Assembly: GCF_030541005.1 (NCBI RefSeq)
Contig: NZ_JASSVM010000001.1
Location: forward strand, 744,001-808,000
Origin: Marinobacter sp. SS5-14b
GTDB taxonomy: Bacteria; Pseudomonadota; Gammaproteobacteria; Pseudomonadales; Oleiphilaceae
Direction: 5' to 3'
Length of the DNA: 64,000 bases
The notes under the pieces were generated by a model. It saw only the letters and a program-made list of their open reading frames with translations, was not told the origin of the DNA and made no database searches. The position numbers were made by a program, and so were the translations under genes. Shown here one piece after another: positions 46,160 through 54,941 of this stretch (within the stretch, counting starts at the first letter, position 1; each line of letters begins with the position of its first letter).

Positions 46160-47475
46160 GCCAGATTCAGCTCCGCTTCAAAACCATCCTGCCGTCCTGT
46201 TGCCGGCGATCTGAGATGCAGGGTCATGCCGGCACCTTTAGCAATCGCATCGGCAATCGCGAGGCCCAGGCCAGAACCTGCAGCGTCCGTTTTGGCGCGT
46301 GCAAACCGGTTTCTTAAAAGAGCGAGCTGTTCCGGTGGCACTCTTGCACCGCCATTGCAGACCCTTAAAACCCCATTATCGTTCAGGTTGATCTTCACCG
46401 ACTCGCTACGGGAACCATGCTTAAGGGCATTCTCGATCAGGTTACGCACCAGGATGGCGAAGGCATCGGGATCAAGAAAGGAGTTCACTTCGCGCTCCGG
46501 CAGGGATAAAACAACTCGCCCGGGTGCCTGGGCCTCAAAATCCCGGGCAATCATCGCGAGGATGGGCACAAGATCCTGCTGGCTTTGTGAGAGTGCACCG
46601 CCACCTTCTGCTTTTGCCAACTCGAGCAGTTTTCCGGACAGCACCGAGAGACTGCGTAACGCTTCTTCAATTTCTGCAACATCATTCTTGAGATAATCAT
46701 CGGGCATTCTGGTTTTCAGTCGCTGCACTTTGGCAAGCGCTGTTGCCAGGGGAGTTCGCAGTTCATGGGCACTGTTGGCGGTAAAGCTGCGTTCTGATTC
46801 GAGAGCACGATGCAAACGCTCAAGCAGCCGGTTGATGGCACCGGCGATTGGTTCAAATTCACGGGGTAACTGCTCTTCTACAACAGGGGACAGATCTCCC
46901 GCGCCGCGGGATTCAATGTCTTGCTGAAAATCGACCACCTTACGAAGGGAAAGCCGGACAATCCACCAGACACCCAACAGGCTGACCGGAATCAGCACCA
47001 GTAAAGGCAACAGTAAGGCTAATCCCGCCTCCAGAGCGGATTCACGCCGGTGCGCCAAGGGTTCGGCCACTTCAAGATAGATGGTATAGCTGACTGCAGA
47101 TACGCCATATAGCCGGTGGGTCAGAGTATCTGAAAACCCTTCCGCGGGGGTCCTGCTAAACACGCCAGGGTCGGCATCGTGGGACTGGAGCAGAATATTT
47201 CCAGCTTCGTCCCGTACCAGATAGGTCAGGTATTCGTCATGGTCTTTCAGGGCTGGGGCCTTTTGATTGCCCGCGCCGTTCTCACGGTTCAGGATGTCGG
47301 TGACCGCCAGTGGCAGTATGCGCTGGGCGGTTTCTTCCAGGGCACTGTCGAAGACCTCGTTCATTTCATGCTGTGCCACCAGTCCCGAAGCGGTCACGCC
47401 CAACAGCCAGAGTAGGGTGACACCGAGTGTCAGGCCGATACCGAGTGTTTTTTGCAGGCTGGTTCTAGTGGTCAT
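46150..47475 (-). CDS. Sensor histidine kinase (QseC/PmrB type)
   Basis: 441 residues: two membrane helices (~12-34 and ~160-185) flanking a periplasmic domain, HAMP, HisKA with SAHELRTPLATALAK (phospho-His), N box NLIENALKHG and G2 box GSGLGLAIADAIAKG. The periplasmic part has the 2CSK_N-like EVFDSALEETAQRILPLA pattern seen in QseC and metal/polymyxin sensors. It phosphorylates the response regulator encoded upstream (11-bp overlap). Confidence 0.92.
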   Translation of the reverse strand: MTTRTSLQKTLGIGLTLGVTLLWLLGVTASGLVAQHEMNEVFDSALEETAQRILPLAVTDILNRENGAGNQKAPALKDHDEYLTYLVRDEAGNILLQSHDADPGVFSRTPAEGFSDTLTHRLYGVSAVSYTIYLEVAEPLAHRRESALEAGLALLLPLLVLIPVSLLGVWWIVRLSLRKVVDFQQDIESRGAGDLSPVVEEQLPREFEPIAGAINRLLERLHRALESERSFTANSAHELRTPLATALAKVQRLKTRMPDDYLKNDVAEIEEALRSLSVLSGKLLELAKAEGGGALSQSQQDLVPILAMIARDFEAQAPGRVVLSLPEREVNSFLDPDAFAILVRNLIENALKHGSRSESVKINLNDNGVLRVCNGGARVPPEQLALLRNRFARAKTDAAGSGLGLAIADAIAKGAGMTLHLRSPATGRQDGFEAELNLACI

Positions 47476-48130
47476 GTGTTTCCAGGCGATAGCCCATTCC
47501 CCTGACGGTTACGATAGCGTCCCGCCCCAGCTTTTTACGCAGACGGCTGACATAAACTTCGATGGTGTTACTTTCGATTTCGGCCCCGAAAGCGTATAGA
47601 CGATCCTCCAGTTGCGATCGCGATAACAGCATTCCGGGTCGCTGGATAAAGCCCTCAAACAATGCCCACTCCCGTGCCGTAAGTTCTACCGGCAGGCCGT
47701 TGCGACTGATGCGGTGATCGCCAAGATCAATCATCAGCTCGCCCACTTGTATGATCGGGCTTGGATTGCCGCGATATCGGCGAGCCACCGCGGCCACGCG
47801 GGCCGACAACTCCGAAAGATCAAAGGGTTTGACCAGGTAGTCGTCAGCACCGGCATTCAATCCTTCAATCCGGTCAGACACCTGATCCCTGGCGGTCAGA
47901 ATGATCACCGGTGTTGTTATTCCGGTAGCCCGGATCGTTCGCAAAAAGCCGAAGCCATGGCCGTCGGGCAGCATCAGGTCCAGCAGAATCAGGTCGTAGG
48001 CTGTGGTCCTGATACTCGCCTCAGCAAAGCGCAGAGTTTGCACCCAGTCCACGGCGTGGCCGTCGTCCGCAATCTGATCCCGGACCGCCTCGCCCAATCC
48101 CGCCGTATCCTCCACCAAAAGAACCCGCAT
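47465..48130 (-). CDS. OmpR-family response regulator (QseB/PmrA type)
   Basis: 221 residues. Receiver with VEDTAGLG acidic pocket, phospho-Asp in LILLDLMLPDG, Thr in ILTAR and Lys in YLVKPFD; winged-helix output with LTAREWALFEGFIQRPG and IEVYVSRLRKKLG. First gene of a regulator-kinase-AraC operon. A box matching those of the divergent redox operon lies in its own promoter, indicating autoregulation. Confidence 0.95.
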   Translation of the reverse strand: MRVLLVEDTAGLGEAVRDQIADDGHAVDWVQTLRFAEASIRTTAYDLILLDLMLPDGHGFGFLRTIRATGITTPVIILTARDQVSDRIEGLNAGADDYLVKPFDLSELSARVAAVARRYRGNPSPIIQVGELMIDLGDHRISRNGLPVELTAREWALFEGFIQRPGMLLSRSQLEDRLYAFGAEIESNTIEVYVSRLRKKLGRDAIVTVRGMGYRLETHDH

Positions 48131-48161
48131 TCTTCACCTCTGACCCAGCCCTGAAATCAAG

Positions 48162-48193
48162 ATACTACAGCTCGAACCTGACAACAGCCTGAA
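48162..48193 (-). promoter_or_regulatory. Box A: response-regulator repeat and -10 of the regulator operon
   Basis: The minus strand reads TTCAGGCTGTTGTCAGGT, then 8 bp, then TAGTAT. TCAGG repeats with an 11-bp period, the geometry of OmpR/PmrA-family dimer sites overlapping -35. The -10-like hexamer leaves a leader of about 25 nt to the regulator ATG. The arrangement is shared with boxes B and C. Confidence 0.7.
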
Positions 48194-48227
48194 TGGTCAA
48201 TAACGCTTCGATCTCTCTTCACCGACC

Positions 48228-48259
48228 TTCAGCTGGCTGTCAGGTTTGGGCGCTAGCCT
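48228..48259 (+). promoter_or_regulatory. Box B: response-regulator repeat and -10 of the ferric reductase-like gene
   Basis: TTCAGCTGGCTGTCAGGT, 8 bp, TAGCCT. TCAG-type half-sites are 11 bp apart, with the same spacing to the -10-like element as box A on the other strand. The predicted leader is about 32 nt. Confidence 0.68.
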
Positions 48260-48297
48260 TCGGGGGAATATTCCAGGTACCGATCGCAGGAGATGTG

Positions 48298-48972
48298 ATG
48301 ATGCGGATGATTTTTCCTTTCGTTGTGTTGGTTTTGGGCCTATGGGCCTGGAACCTCTTTGCAGGTCCTGGGGCCGGTTCTCCCTGGGCAGTCTATGACC
48401 AGAGCCTGCTGCTCAGTGGGCTGTTATCCATTGCTCTGATGTCACTGACCATGATGCTGGCACTGCGCCCAGCCTGGTTGGAGAGACCGCTGGGCGGGTT
48501 GGATCAGATCTATCGCACCCACAAATGGGCGGGCATTCTGGCAGTGGTATTCGCGGCAGCTCATTGGCTGATTGAAATGGGTGACGATGTTATAGAGTCG
48601 ATTTTCGGAAAAGCCGGCAGGCTGCACGATCAGGATTATTCCGGGTTCATCGACACCATGCGCGATGCTGCGGAAGAGGTAGGGGAGTTCGCCGTCTATC
48701 TGCTGTTCGCCATGCTGTTGATCACTTTGTTGCGCAAGTTCCCCTACAAATACTGGCGCTATTTGCATCGCGGCATGCCGGTGCTTTATCTGTTGCTCGC
48801 TTTCCACGCGGCGTGGCTGACTCCGCTGCAATGGTGGCAGCAGCCAATCGGGCTACTTATGGCCATTTTGCTCCTCGGCGGCAGCATCGCCAGCGGGCTA
48901 TCTCTGACCGGCAGAGTTGGCCGTCGTCGCCAGGTTCGCGGCACGGTCACCCTTCCGCCTTCGTCGCTTTAA
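48298..48972 (+). CDS. Ferric-reductase-like transmembrane haem protein
   Basis: 224 residues from the first of two adjacent ATGs after AGGAGA; an open upstream extension is not supported. About six helices; haem-b ligand candidates are the His in YRTHKWAGILAVVFAAAHW and LHRGMPVLYLLLAFHAAWL. It has the FRD core only, without a fused flavin-NAD(P)H domain. It probably moves electrons across the inner membrane, with reductase activity supplied by the flavoprotein encoded three genes later. Under box B. Confidence 0.83.
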   Translation: MMRMIFPFVVLVLGLWAWNLFAGPGAGSPWAVYDQSLLLSGLLSIALMSLTMMLALRPAWLERPLGGLDQIYRTHKWAGILAVVFAAAHWLIEMGDDVIESIFGKAGRLHDQDYSGFIDTMRDAAEEVGEFAVYLLFAMLLITLLRKFPYKYWRYLHRGMPVLYLLLAFHAAWLTPLQWWQQPIGLLMAILLLGGSIASGLSLTGRVGRRRQVRGTVTLPPSSL

Positions 48973-49011
48973 TAAAGAGGCTTTTCAGTTCCGCTGAAAT
49001 GGCCTCGTTTG

Positions 49012-49043
49012 TTCAGGTCGTTGTCAGGTTAGCGCCTTAAAGT
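49012..49043 (+). promoter_or_regulatory. Box C: response-regulator repeat and -10 of the PepSY gene
   Basis: TTCAGGTCGTTGTCAGGT, 8 bp, TAAAGT; identical geometry to boxes A and B. It lies in the 101-bp gap after the ferric reductase-like gene, so the following PepSY-DUF2271-flavoprotein genes can be activated separately. A small hairpin with TTTCAG/CTGAAA (48984-49000) just upstream may end the first transcript. Confidence 0.72.
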
Positions 49044-49073
49044 GGATTTAACACAACCAGCAGGAGAGACACC

Positions 49074-49454
49074 ATGAAGACCAAACCCATTATTCTGAGC
49101 TTGTCTTTGTTACTTCTGAGCGGCGCCGCACTTGCAGATGACGACTGCAATGATCCGGTGGCGAATTGGCAGCCCCGTGAAAACCTGCGTGAAAAACTGG
49201 AAGCAGAAGGCTGGACAGTTCACCGAATAAAGGTTGACGACGGTTGTTATGAAGTCAGGGGCCTCGACGCCAAGGGGGTCAGCGCAGAAGCCTCCTTCGC
49301 GCCCGCTTCACTGATCATGATGAAGTGGGAGCGTGAAGACAGTGACGATGAGGAGAGGGACCACGGCAACAGGAAAAATGGACAGAGCAATCCCAAAAGT
49401 CAGGCGCCAAGCAACGGCATCGTCAAGGGTCGCCCCACCGTTTCCGTTGAGTAA
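49074..49454 (+). CDS. Small secreted PepSY-domain protein
   Basis: 126 residues: signal peptide ending SGAALA, then a PepSY-like domain WQPRENLREKLEAEGWTVHRIKVDDGCYEVRGLDAKG and a low-complexity Asp/Asn/Lys-rich tail. PepSY domains bind or inhibit partners in the periplasm. Two cysteines (DDDCND and DGCYE) could form a disulfide. It sits directly before the DUF2271 gene. Confidence 0.82.
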   Translation: MKTKPIILSLSLLLLSGAALADDDCNDPVANWQPRENLREKLEAEGWTVHRIKVDDGCYEVRGLDAKGVSAEASFAPASLIMMKWEREDSDDEERDHGNRKNGQSNPKSQAPSNGIVKGRPTVSVE

Positions 49455-49508
49455 CTGATTGAATTTGGCCTATTCATTTAACGCTCATCAGGTTTTCGGA
49501 GACCATTT

Positions 49509-49982
49509 ATGAAAACGTTTGTTCTCACTTGCAGCCTTTTTGCAGCCCTTGTTTTGCCGGCATTCGCCCAGGCCCGCGACGTGACCTTCACTACGGAACT
49601 ACAGAATTACGGTGGCGATGGAGCCTATCTGGCTCTGTATCTTACCGATGCTGCCGGAGAGTATCAGGGTACCCTTTGGGTTTCCGGGAAGAAATCTAAA
49701 TACTACAAACACTTGGGAGGCTGGGCCCGCGGCAGTCGGCTTGATCCGGCAGAGTACGATGGCTTGACCGGTGCCAGTGTCACCAGTGGCCGCACGTTGA
49801 AAATCACTCTTAACCTAGATGATTCGCTGATCGACAACGGTTATGAGGTTCGGGTCGACTCTGCCGTTGAGGATATGCGCGATATTCGAGCTGATGTCAT
49901 AGCCCCCCTGACCACTGAAGGTTCCGGGAAGCCGGTTTCCGGGCGCGGTTACGTGCGCGCTCTTACCTACGAGCTTCAATAA
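49509..49982 (+). CDS. DUF2271 periplasmic protein with ApbE flavinylation motif
   Basis: 157 residues. Signal peptide MKTFVLTCSLFAALVLPAFAQA, then a DUF2271 domain (FTTELQNYGGDGAYLALYLTDAAG; YKHLGGWARG). The sequence DGLTGASVTSGRTL matches DGxSGAT/TGAS, the site where ApbE attaches FMN to a Thr (as in NqrC and RnfG). It is likely a covalent periplasmic flavoprotein that accepts electrons from the PepSY-flavodoxin-reductase encoded next, 20 bp downstream. ApbE is not in this window. Confidence 0.83.
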   Translation: MKTFVLTCSLFAALVLPAFAQARDVTFTTELQNYGGDGAYLALYLTDAAGEYQGTLWVSGKKSKYYKHLGGWARGSRLDPAEYDGLTGASVTSGRTLKITLNLDDSLIDNGYEVRVDSAVEDMRDIRADVIAPLTTEGSGKPVSGRGYVRALTYELQ

Positions 49983-50001
49983 TCCACCGGGAGCGTCGGC
50001 T

Positions 50002-52221
50002 ATGTTGCGCAAGTTCCACAGCTTACCGGGCCTGCTTGCTGGTTTGCTTCTGATGGTTCTCTCAGTCACGGGTGCTGTGTTGGCTTTGGCGCCGGTGCTG
50101 GAAAGAGCCTCAGCGGTCATTCCGGCTTCCGGTGAAATCAGTATCGCCGAGCTGGCTGACCGGATCGTTGCTCACTATCCCGGGACTGAACAGATCGTGC
50201 GAGAACCTTCTGGCAAGGTCATTGTGTATTACAGCCATGACGGCCAGGCCGGTGCGGATCTGGTGAATCCGGTAACAGGTGAGGGTACCGCACCCTACGA
50301 ACCTTCCGCATTTTTTGGCTGGGTCAAGGACCTGCACCGTGCGTTTATGCTGGATGATGCCGGTAGAGCGCTGGCCGGCGTATTAGCTGCTTTGATGGTA
50401 CTTCTGTGTCTTTCGGGAATATTGTTGATAGCCCGGCGTACCGGGGGTTGGAAGAATATACTAAGACCGCTTTCCGGCTCAGGCGGGAAACGAATCCATG
50501 CCGAGCTGGCCCGGTTTGCCGTGCTCGGCCTACTGTTATCCGCACTGACCGGTAGCTATATGTCGGCACAGCGCTTTGGTTTGCTGCCGGAAGTGCCTGA
50601 CACCGGGCCAAGGTTTCCGGCTGATGTCTCGGGCGGGCAACCGTCGCCTGTCGGCACCTTAAAAGCCCTAGGCAATTTCGATCTTGGCGAACTCCGGGAA
50701 CTGGTGTTTCCCTATCCCGGTGATCCGCAGGATGTCTATTCTCTTTCAACCTCCGGCGGCTCCGGTTTTGTGGACCAGGCAACGGGCGAGTTGCTGCAAT
50801 ACCAGCCGCGCTCTGAAGGAAACGCATTGCAGCACTGGATTACCCGTTTGCACACCGGTGAAGGCCTGTGGTGGCTGGGCCTTATTCTTGGCGCTGCAGC
50901 ACTGACTGTGCCCATCCTCTCGGTAACGGGCGCAACCATCTGGTGGCAGCGTCGCCGGCATTCAGGACAGCTTCCTGACAATGCCGGTGCCGCTGAGGCG
51001 GATACGATTATCCTGGTCGGCTCCGAAGGCAATGCCACCTGGGGATTTGCCCGAGAACTCCATAGCAGTCTGAATAAGGCCGGTTTCCGTGTGCATTGCA
51101 GCGAGATGAACAGCCTGGCTGAGCAGTATCCGCAGGCTGCGAGGCTTTTCGTGCTGACATCGACATACGGCGATGGTGATGCACCCGCATCGGCCCGGCG
51201 GTTTATGGCCAGGCTCGATGACTTCCGTGCTGAAAAGTATCTGCGATACGCGGTGCTCGGTTTTGGTGACCGGCAGTTTCCGAGCTACTGTCAGTTTGCC
51301 AAAGAGGTAGATGCTGCGCTCGCCCGTAAAGGCATGAACCGATTGCTCACCATTGAGTTGATTGACCGGTGTTCTGCCGCCCAATTCAGTGAGTGGGGAA
51401 GCCGGGTGGGTGAACTTATCGGACTGCCGCTTTTGTTGAACTACAAAGCGTTGCATCCTGCTACGGTAAAACTGGAACTGGTAGAAAGGGCGGACTACGG
51501 GATCGCGGTGCAGGCACCAACCAGTATCTTCCGGTTCAAGCTGGCGGAGCAGGGCGGATGGCCAACGGTTTTTCCAAGAAGATTTAAAGCGCTGCCACAC
51601 TTCGAGGCGGGAGACCTGGTTGGGGTTATGCCCCCCGACGGTCAAGCCCCGCGGTTCTACTCGCTCGCGTCCTCAGCTAGCGACGGGATTGTTGAGATAT
51701 GCGTCCGCAAGCAGCCCGGCGGTCTATGCTCCGGGTACTTGCATGACCTCAAGCCGGGAGCTTGTATCGATGGTTTTATCCGCCCCAATCCAGGCTTCCG
51801 GCCAGCTACAGGTAGCCAGCCAGTTATCCTAATCGGTGCAGGTGCCGGCATTGGTCCGTTAACCGGTTTCATCCGAAAAAATACCAGACGCAACCCTATG
51901 TATCTGTACTGGGGCGGTCGCGATTCCAGTTCGGATTTTCTCTACCAACCCGAGCTCGGGCGCTATCTTGACGATCATCGACTGAGCGCGCTGAACACTG
52001 CCTTCTCAAGAGCAGACGAGCGCACCTACGTGCAGGATAGGCTAAAGCAGGATGAGTTAGCGGTACAGCAGATGGTTAGCACCGGTGCGCAGATACTGGT
52101 CTGTGGTGGCCGGGATATGGCAGCGGCAGTGCGGCAGGTGATAGGAGACATTCTCAAACCCCTGCACATCGATATTGAAACGCTGAGAGGCCAGGGGCGT
52201 TATCTTGAAGATGTGTATTGA
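50002..52221 (+). CDS. PepSY-TM / flavodoxin / FAD-NAD(P)H reductase fusion
   Basis: 739 residues in three parts. Residues ~1-325: PepSY_TM domain with about four helices (LPGLLAGLLLMVLSVTGAVLAL; LAGVLAALMVLLCLSGILLIA) and His residues for haem ligation. Residues ~335-470: flavodoxin with GSEGNATWGFARELHSSL and TSTYGDGDAPASA. Residues ~480-739: sulfite-reductase-type FAD/NAD(P)H module with PRFYSLASS and LIGAGAGIGPLTGFIR. It takes cytosolic NAD(P)H through FAD and FMN to membrane haem and out to periplasmic acceptors. Same strand and tight spacing with DUF2271 imply one operon. Confidence 0.9.
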   Translation: MLRKFHSLPGLLAGLLLMVLSVTGAVLALAPVLERASAVIPASGEISIAELADRIVAHYPGTEQIVREPSGKVIVYYSHDGQAGADLVNPVTGEGTAPYEPSAFFGWVKDLHRAFMLDDAGRALAGVLAALMVLLCLSGILLIARRTGGWKNILRPLSGSGGKRIHAELARFAVLGLLLSALTGSYMSAQRFGLLPEVPDTGPRFPADVSGGQPSPVGTLKALGNFDLGELRELVFPYPGDPQDVYSLSTSGGSGFVDQATGELLQYQPRSEGNALQHWITRLHTGEGLWWLGLILGAAALTVPILSVTGATIWWQRRRHSGQLPDNAGAAEADTIILVGSEGNATWGFARELHSSLNKAGFRVHCSEMNSLAEQYPQAARLFVLTSTYGDGDAPASARRFMARLDDFRAEKYLRYAVLGFGDRQFPSYCQFAKEVDAALARKGMNRLLTIELIDRCSAAQFSEWGSRVGELIGLPLLLNYKALHPATVKLELVERADYGIAVQAPTSIFRFKLAEQGGWPTVFPRRFKALPHFEAGDLVGVMPPDGQAPRFYSLASSASDGIVEICVRKQPGGLCSGYLHDLKPGACIDGFIRPNPGFRPATGSQPVILIGAGAGIGPLTGFIRKNTRRNPMYLYWGGRDSSSDFLYQPELGRYLDDHRLSALNTAFSRADERTYVQDRLKQDELAVQQMVSTGAQILVCGGRDMAAAVRQVIGDILKPLHIDIETLRGQGRYLEDVY

Positions 52222-52298
52222 TGGACAAAGCCACAATGCCGAGCAGAGTCTATAATCCCAAAGCACACCGCATCGCGTCCTGAACAGGAGGCTGAAAC

Positions 52299-53051
52299 AT
52301 GCCATCCACAGAAAATGACAGACTGCTAAGCGAGCACCAGCCAAATGCCGTTCGTGCACGGCTTGCCGGTCCCGTTAAGGCATCGACACTTCCAGACGCT
52401 GTGCTTGGCGGCATCGATGGCTGCGTTACAACGTTTGCGGTTGTATCGGGTGCGTTCGGCGCAGGTTTCTCGCCACAGGTTGCGTTGGTACTCGGCTTTG
52501 CAAACCTGATTGCAGACGGCTTCAGCATGGCGGTAAGTAATTACGAAGCGGGCCAGGCGCAGTTGAATCAGATCAAATTTGCTGAACGCACAGAACGTGA
52601 ACATATCCGTGCTGTGCCAGAAGGTGAACGTGAGGAAATTCGCCAGCTGTTTCAGGCGAAGGGATTCGACGGCGAATTGCTGGAGCAAGTAGTAGAGGCT
52701 ATCAGTCGTAATCCCGATGTGTGGGTAGCAACCATGTTGCGAGAAGAGTACGGACTCTCGGGTGCCGGACTCAGCCCACGCCGAGCCGCGTTGACTACCT
52801 TCGCCGCATTTTTGTCGGTTGGTGCTTTACCTTTACTGCCTTATGCCATCCCGGGTATGGAGAGTCAGATTCAGTTCCTGACGAGTCTTGGTTTGGCAGG
52901 CGTCGTCTTCTTGGGTATCGGAATGCTAAAAAGTATCGTCTATGGCTTACCAGCAATTCGATCCGGACTCCGGACTTTGATCATGGGTACGGCCGCAGCG
53001 GGGCTGGCGTTTGCTACTGGGCATTTTGCGCAGGGGTTATTGGGGGGTTAG
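52299..53051 (+). CDS. VIT1/CCC1-family metal transporter
   Basis: 250 residues; the N-terminal VKASTLPDAVLGGIDGCVTTFAVVSGAFGAG and GFANLIADGFSMAVSNYEAGQAQ are the CCC1/VIT1 core. An acidic cytosolic stretch (FAERTEREHIRAVPEGEREEIRQL) follows, like the metal-binding domain of plant VIT1. About five helices. It probably moves Fe2+ or Mn2+ out of the cytosol. It lies 78 bp after the flavoprotein on the same strand, consistent with a ferric/ferrous theme. Confidence 0.88.
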   Translation: MPSTENDRLLSEHQPNAVRARLAGPVKASTLPDAVLGGIDGCVTTFAVVSGAFGAGFSPQVALVLGFANLIADGFSMAVSNYEAGQAQLNQIKFAERTEREHIRAVPEGEREEIRQLFQAKGFDGELLEQVVEAISRNPDVWVATMLREEYGLSGAGLSPRRAALTTFAAFLSVGALPLLPYAIPGMESQIQFLTSLGLAGVVFLGIGMLKSIVYGLPAIRSGLRTLIMGTAAAGLAFATGHFAQGLLGG

Positions 53052-53177
53052 GTCTTCAGTGGTGAATACCTAATTTAACATAATATACATTATGCGCAGT
53101 TCTTTGTGGGCTTGAATACGGCCAACCAGGAAATGATCCCGGCAGATAAATGACAAACGGGCTGTCGTGGAAACCGA

Positions 53178-54893
53178 TCACGACGAGCAGCTGTAATGTG
53201 ACGACCCTCCAACCTCAAAGAGCTCCGGCGGTTTCAGTGTGTAGTATTTGAACTCCACATCTTCCGATTGCTCAGCGTATGGCTGAGTCATGACCTCCTG
53301 GAGTTCCCGCAACAAGGCATAGTTGCCCGCTGCCGCTTGCTGATAGGCAGGCACAACGAGCCATTCTCTCAAACAGTACTTCGGATTGACGAGCTTCATT
53401 TGATTAGAAAGGTCCTCTCGAGAACCAGCTCGGGTGAGCAACCTCCATTTTGTGAGCCACGCAGACCAACGCTGGTCCAGTTCTCCGGCGCCCACCGCAT
53501 TGGCCGTGTCTCTATAGAAGCTTTTCTTGAGTGGCTCGATGTCGTCTGGCACCGTAGACAGTTCCCGGAAAAACAGCGTGTAATCAACGGTTGTTTGCAT
53601 CATCAGAGTTGCGAGTTCCCTGAACAAAGCCTCGTCAAAAGCATCAAGTCCGAGTTTTGCAGCCCACATTTTCTGCATTTGCGTTTGCATCACATTTGGA
53701 AAATCACTTTGAACCTCTTCAAGCTGCCGCAGGCCGTCCTTCTGGCCGGCCAACAACGGTCGCAACGCCGAACAAAACGAGTGGAAATTGCGTTCGGCCG
53801 CTGCGGGTTGGTTCAGGAACGAAAAATGTTGCCCGCCACCCGTCCATGGCTGGAACTGGGGATTGAACACATCGCAGAATCCAAAGGGTCCATAATCAAG
53901 TGTGTAGCCGCCGGCCGCACAGTTATCGCTGTTGAAATTTCCCTGGCAGTAACCGACACGGATCCAGTTGGCCACGAGTGACGTCAGTCTGATCTGGAAT
54001 TCACGCGCAAGGGATACGACTTTATCGGCGGTGTTCAGCGCCGGGTCGATAACGTCACGGTACTCACGATCGATCAGGTGCAAGACGATCATCTCGAGCT
54101 CTTCCGTCGCCTTCGGGTGTTCATGCTTGCGAGCGCGTCGACTGAAGAGTTCAAGCTGCCCTACCCGGATGAACGACGGTGCAACTCGGGTTGAGATGGC
54201 AACGGGATCGGATACCAGCACATCCGGGTCGATCGAACGTGAGCCCTCCGAATACCACGGGCGCCTGACGGTCTCGGTTTTCGACACGTACAGGCTCAAA
54301 GACCGTGATGTGGGCACACCCAGCGCATGCATGTGCTCTTGTGCCAGGAACTCCCGAACACTGGATCTCAGAACGGCCCGGCCGTCGGCGCCGCGGCAGT
54401 AGGGTGTGCGCCCTCCCCCTTTGAGCTGCATTTCCCAGCGTTGACCATTGATGACGGCCTCGAGCACGGAAATGGCGCGACCATCGCCGTATCCGTTGCC
54501 GGTCTGAAACGGGCATTGCTGGTAGAATTCGGTTCCGTAAATAGACAGTGCGTAACCACAGGCCCAACCGACTTTGCTCATCGGCTCCGGAACACGCGAC
54601 AAGTCGCCAGAGAACATGCGGACGAAGTCGTCGGACTGCGCCAAGCTGTCGACGAAGCCCAGCTCACGAAACAGGTGTTTGCTGTGCGCGACGTATTCGG
54701 GATTTGCGATAGGCGTAGGGGTGACCGGAACATAGTGGCCCGAAAACACTTGTCGCGGACTGTGGTCCGCCCCGTTTGCTTTTCCCTCAGGATCGCAGTT
54801 GAGTGTTTCGATAAACGAATAGTCTGCCAAGGTTGCAAGATCGTCGAGGGTGGCGACAGTAGCGGGTGTTTCCTCAGGCAGTCGTTTCGGCAT
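53178..54893 (-). CDS. selO: SelO/YdiU-family protein adenylyltransferase (AMPylase)
   Basis: 571 residues, longer than bacterial SelO (~480). Pseudokinase core with [56 protein letters not shown] (the catalytic Asp-bearing block) and a C-terminal SHYSCSS ending. It transfers AMP from ATP to Ser, Thr or Tyr of target proteins. The C-terminal Cys is encoded TGC; the equivalent position in human SelO is selenocysteine. The loop GNFNSDN replaces the usual GVMNTDN, suggesting a divergent subgroup. Confidence 0.93.
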   Translation of the reverse strand: MPKRLPEETPATVATLDDLATLADYSFIETLNCDPEGKANGADHSPRQVFSGHYVPVTPTPIANPEYVAHSKHLFRELGFVDSLAQSDDFVRMFSGDLSRVPEPMSKVGWACGYALSIYGTEFYQQCPFQTGNGYGDGRAISVLEAVINGQRWEMQLKGGGRTPYCRGADGRAVLRSSVREFLAQEHMHALGVPTSRSLSLYVSKTETVRRPWYSEGSRSIDPDVLVSDPVAISTRVAPSFIRVGQLELFSRRARKHEHPKATEELEMIVLHLIDREYRDVIDPALNTADKVVSLAREFQIRLTSLVANWIRVGYCQGNFNSDNCAAGGYTLDYGPFGFCDVFNPQFQPWTGGGQHFSFLNQPAAAERNFHSFCSALRPLLAGQKDGLRQLEEVQSDFPNVMQTQMQKMWAAKLGLDAFDEALFRELATLMMQTTVDYTLFFRELSTVPDDIEPLKKSFYRDTANAVGAGELDQRWSAWLTKWRLLTRAGSREDLSNQMKLVNPKYCLREWLVVPAYQQAAAGNYALLRELQEVMTQPYAEQSEDVEFKYYTLKPPELFEVGGSSHYSCSS

Positions 54894-54941
54894 AAGAGCT
54901 CCAAACGTGGTTTAAATAGCCTCGGTAGCAGCAAAACCGGT

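Noticed and set aside
53075..53095. AT-rich inverted repeat CATAAT/ATTATG after the VIT1-type gene
   Set aside because: Short repeat in a low-complexity AT stretch with no T tract; not convincing as a terminator.
53178..53207. Selenocysteine at the SelO C-terminus
   Set aside because: The position is a TGC cysteine codon; the only TGA there is the stop.
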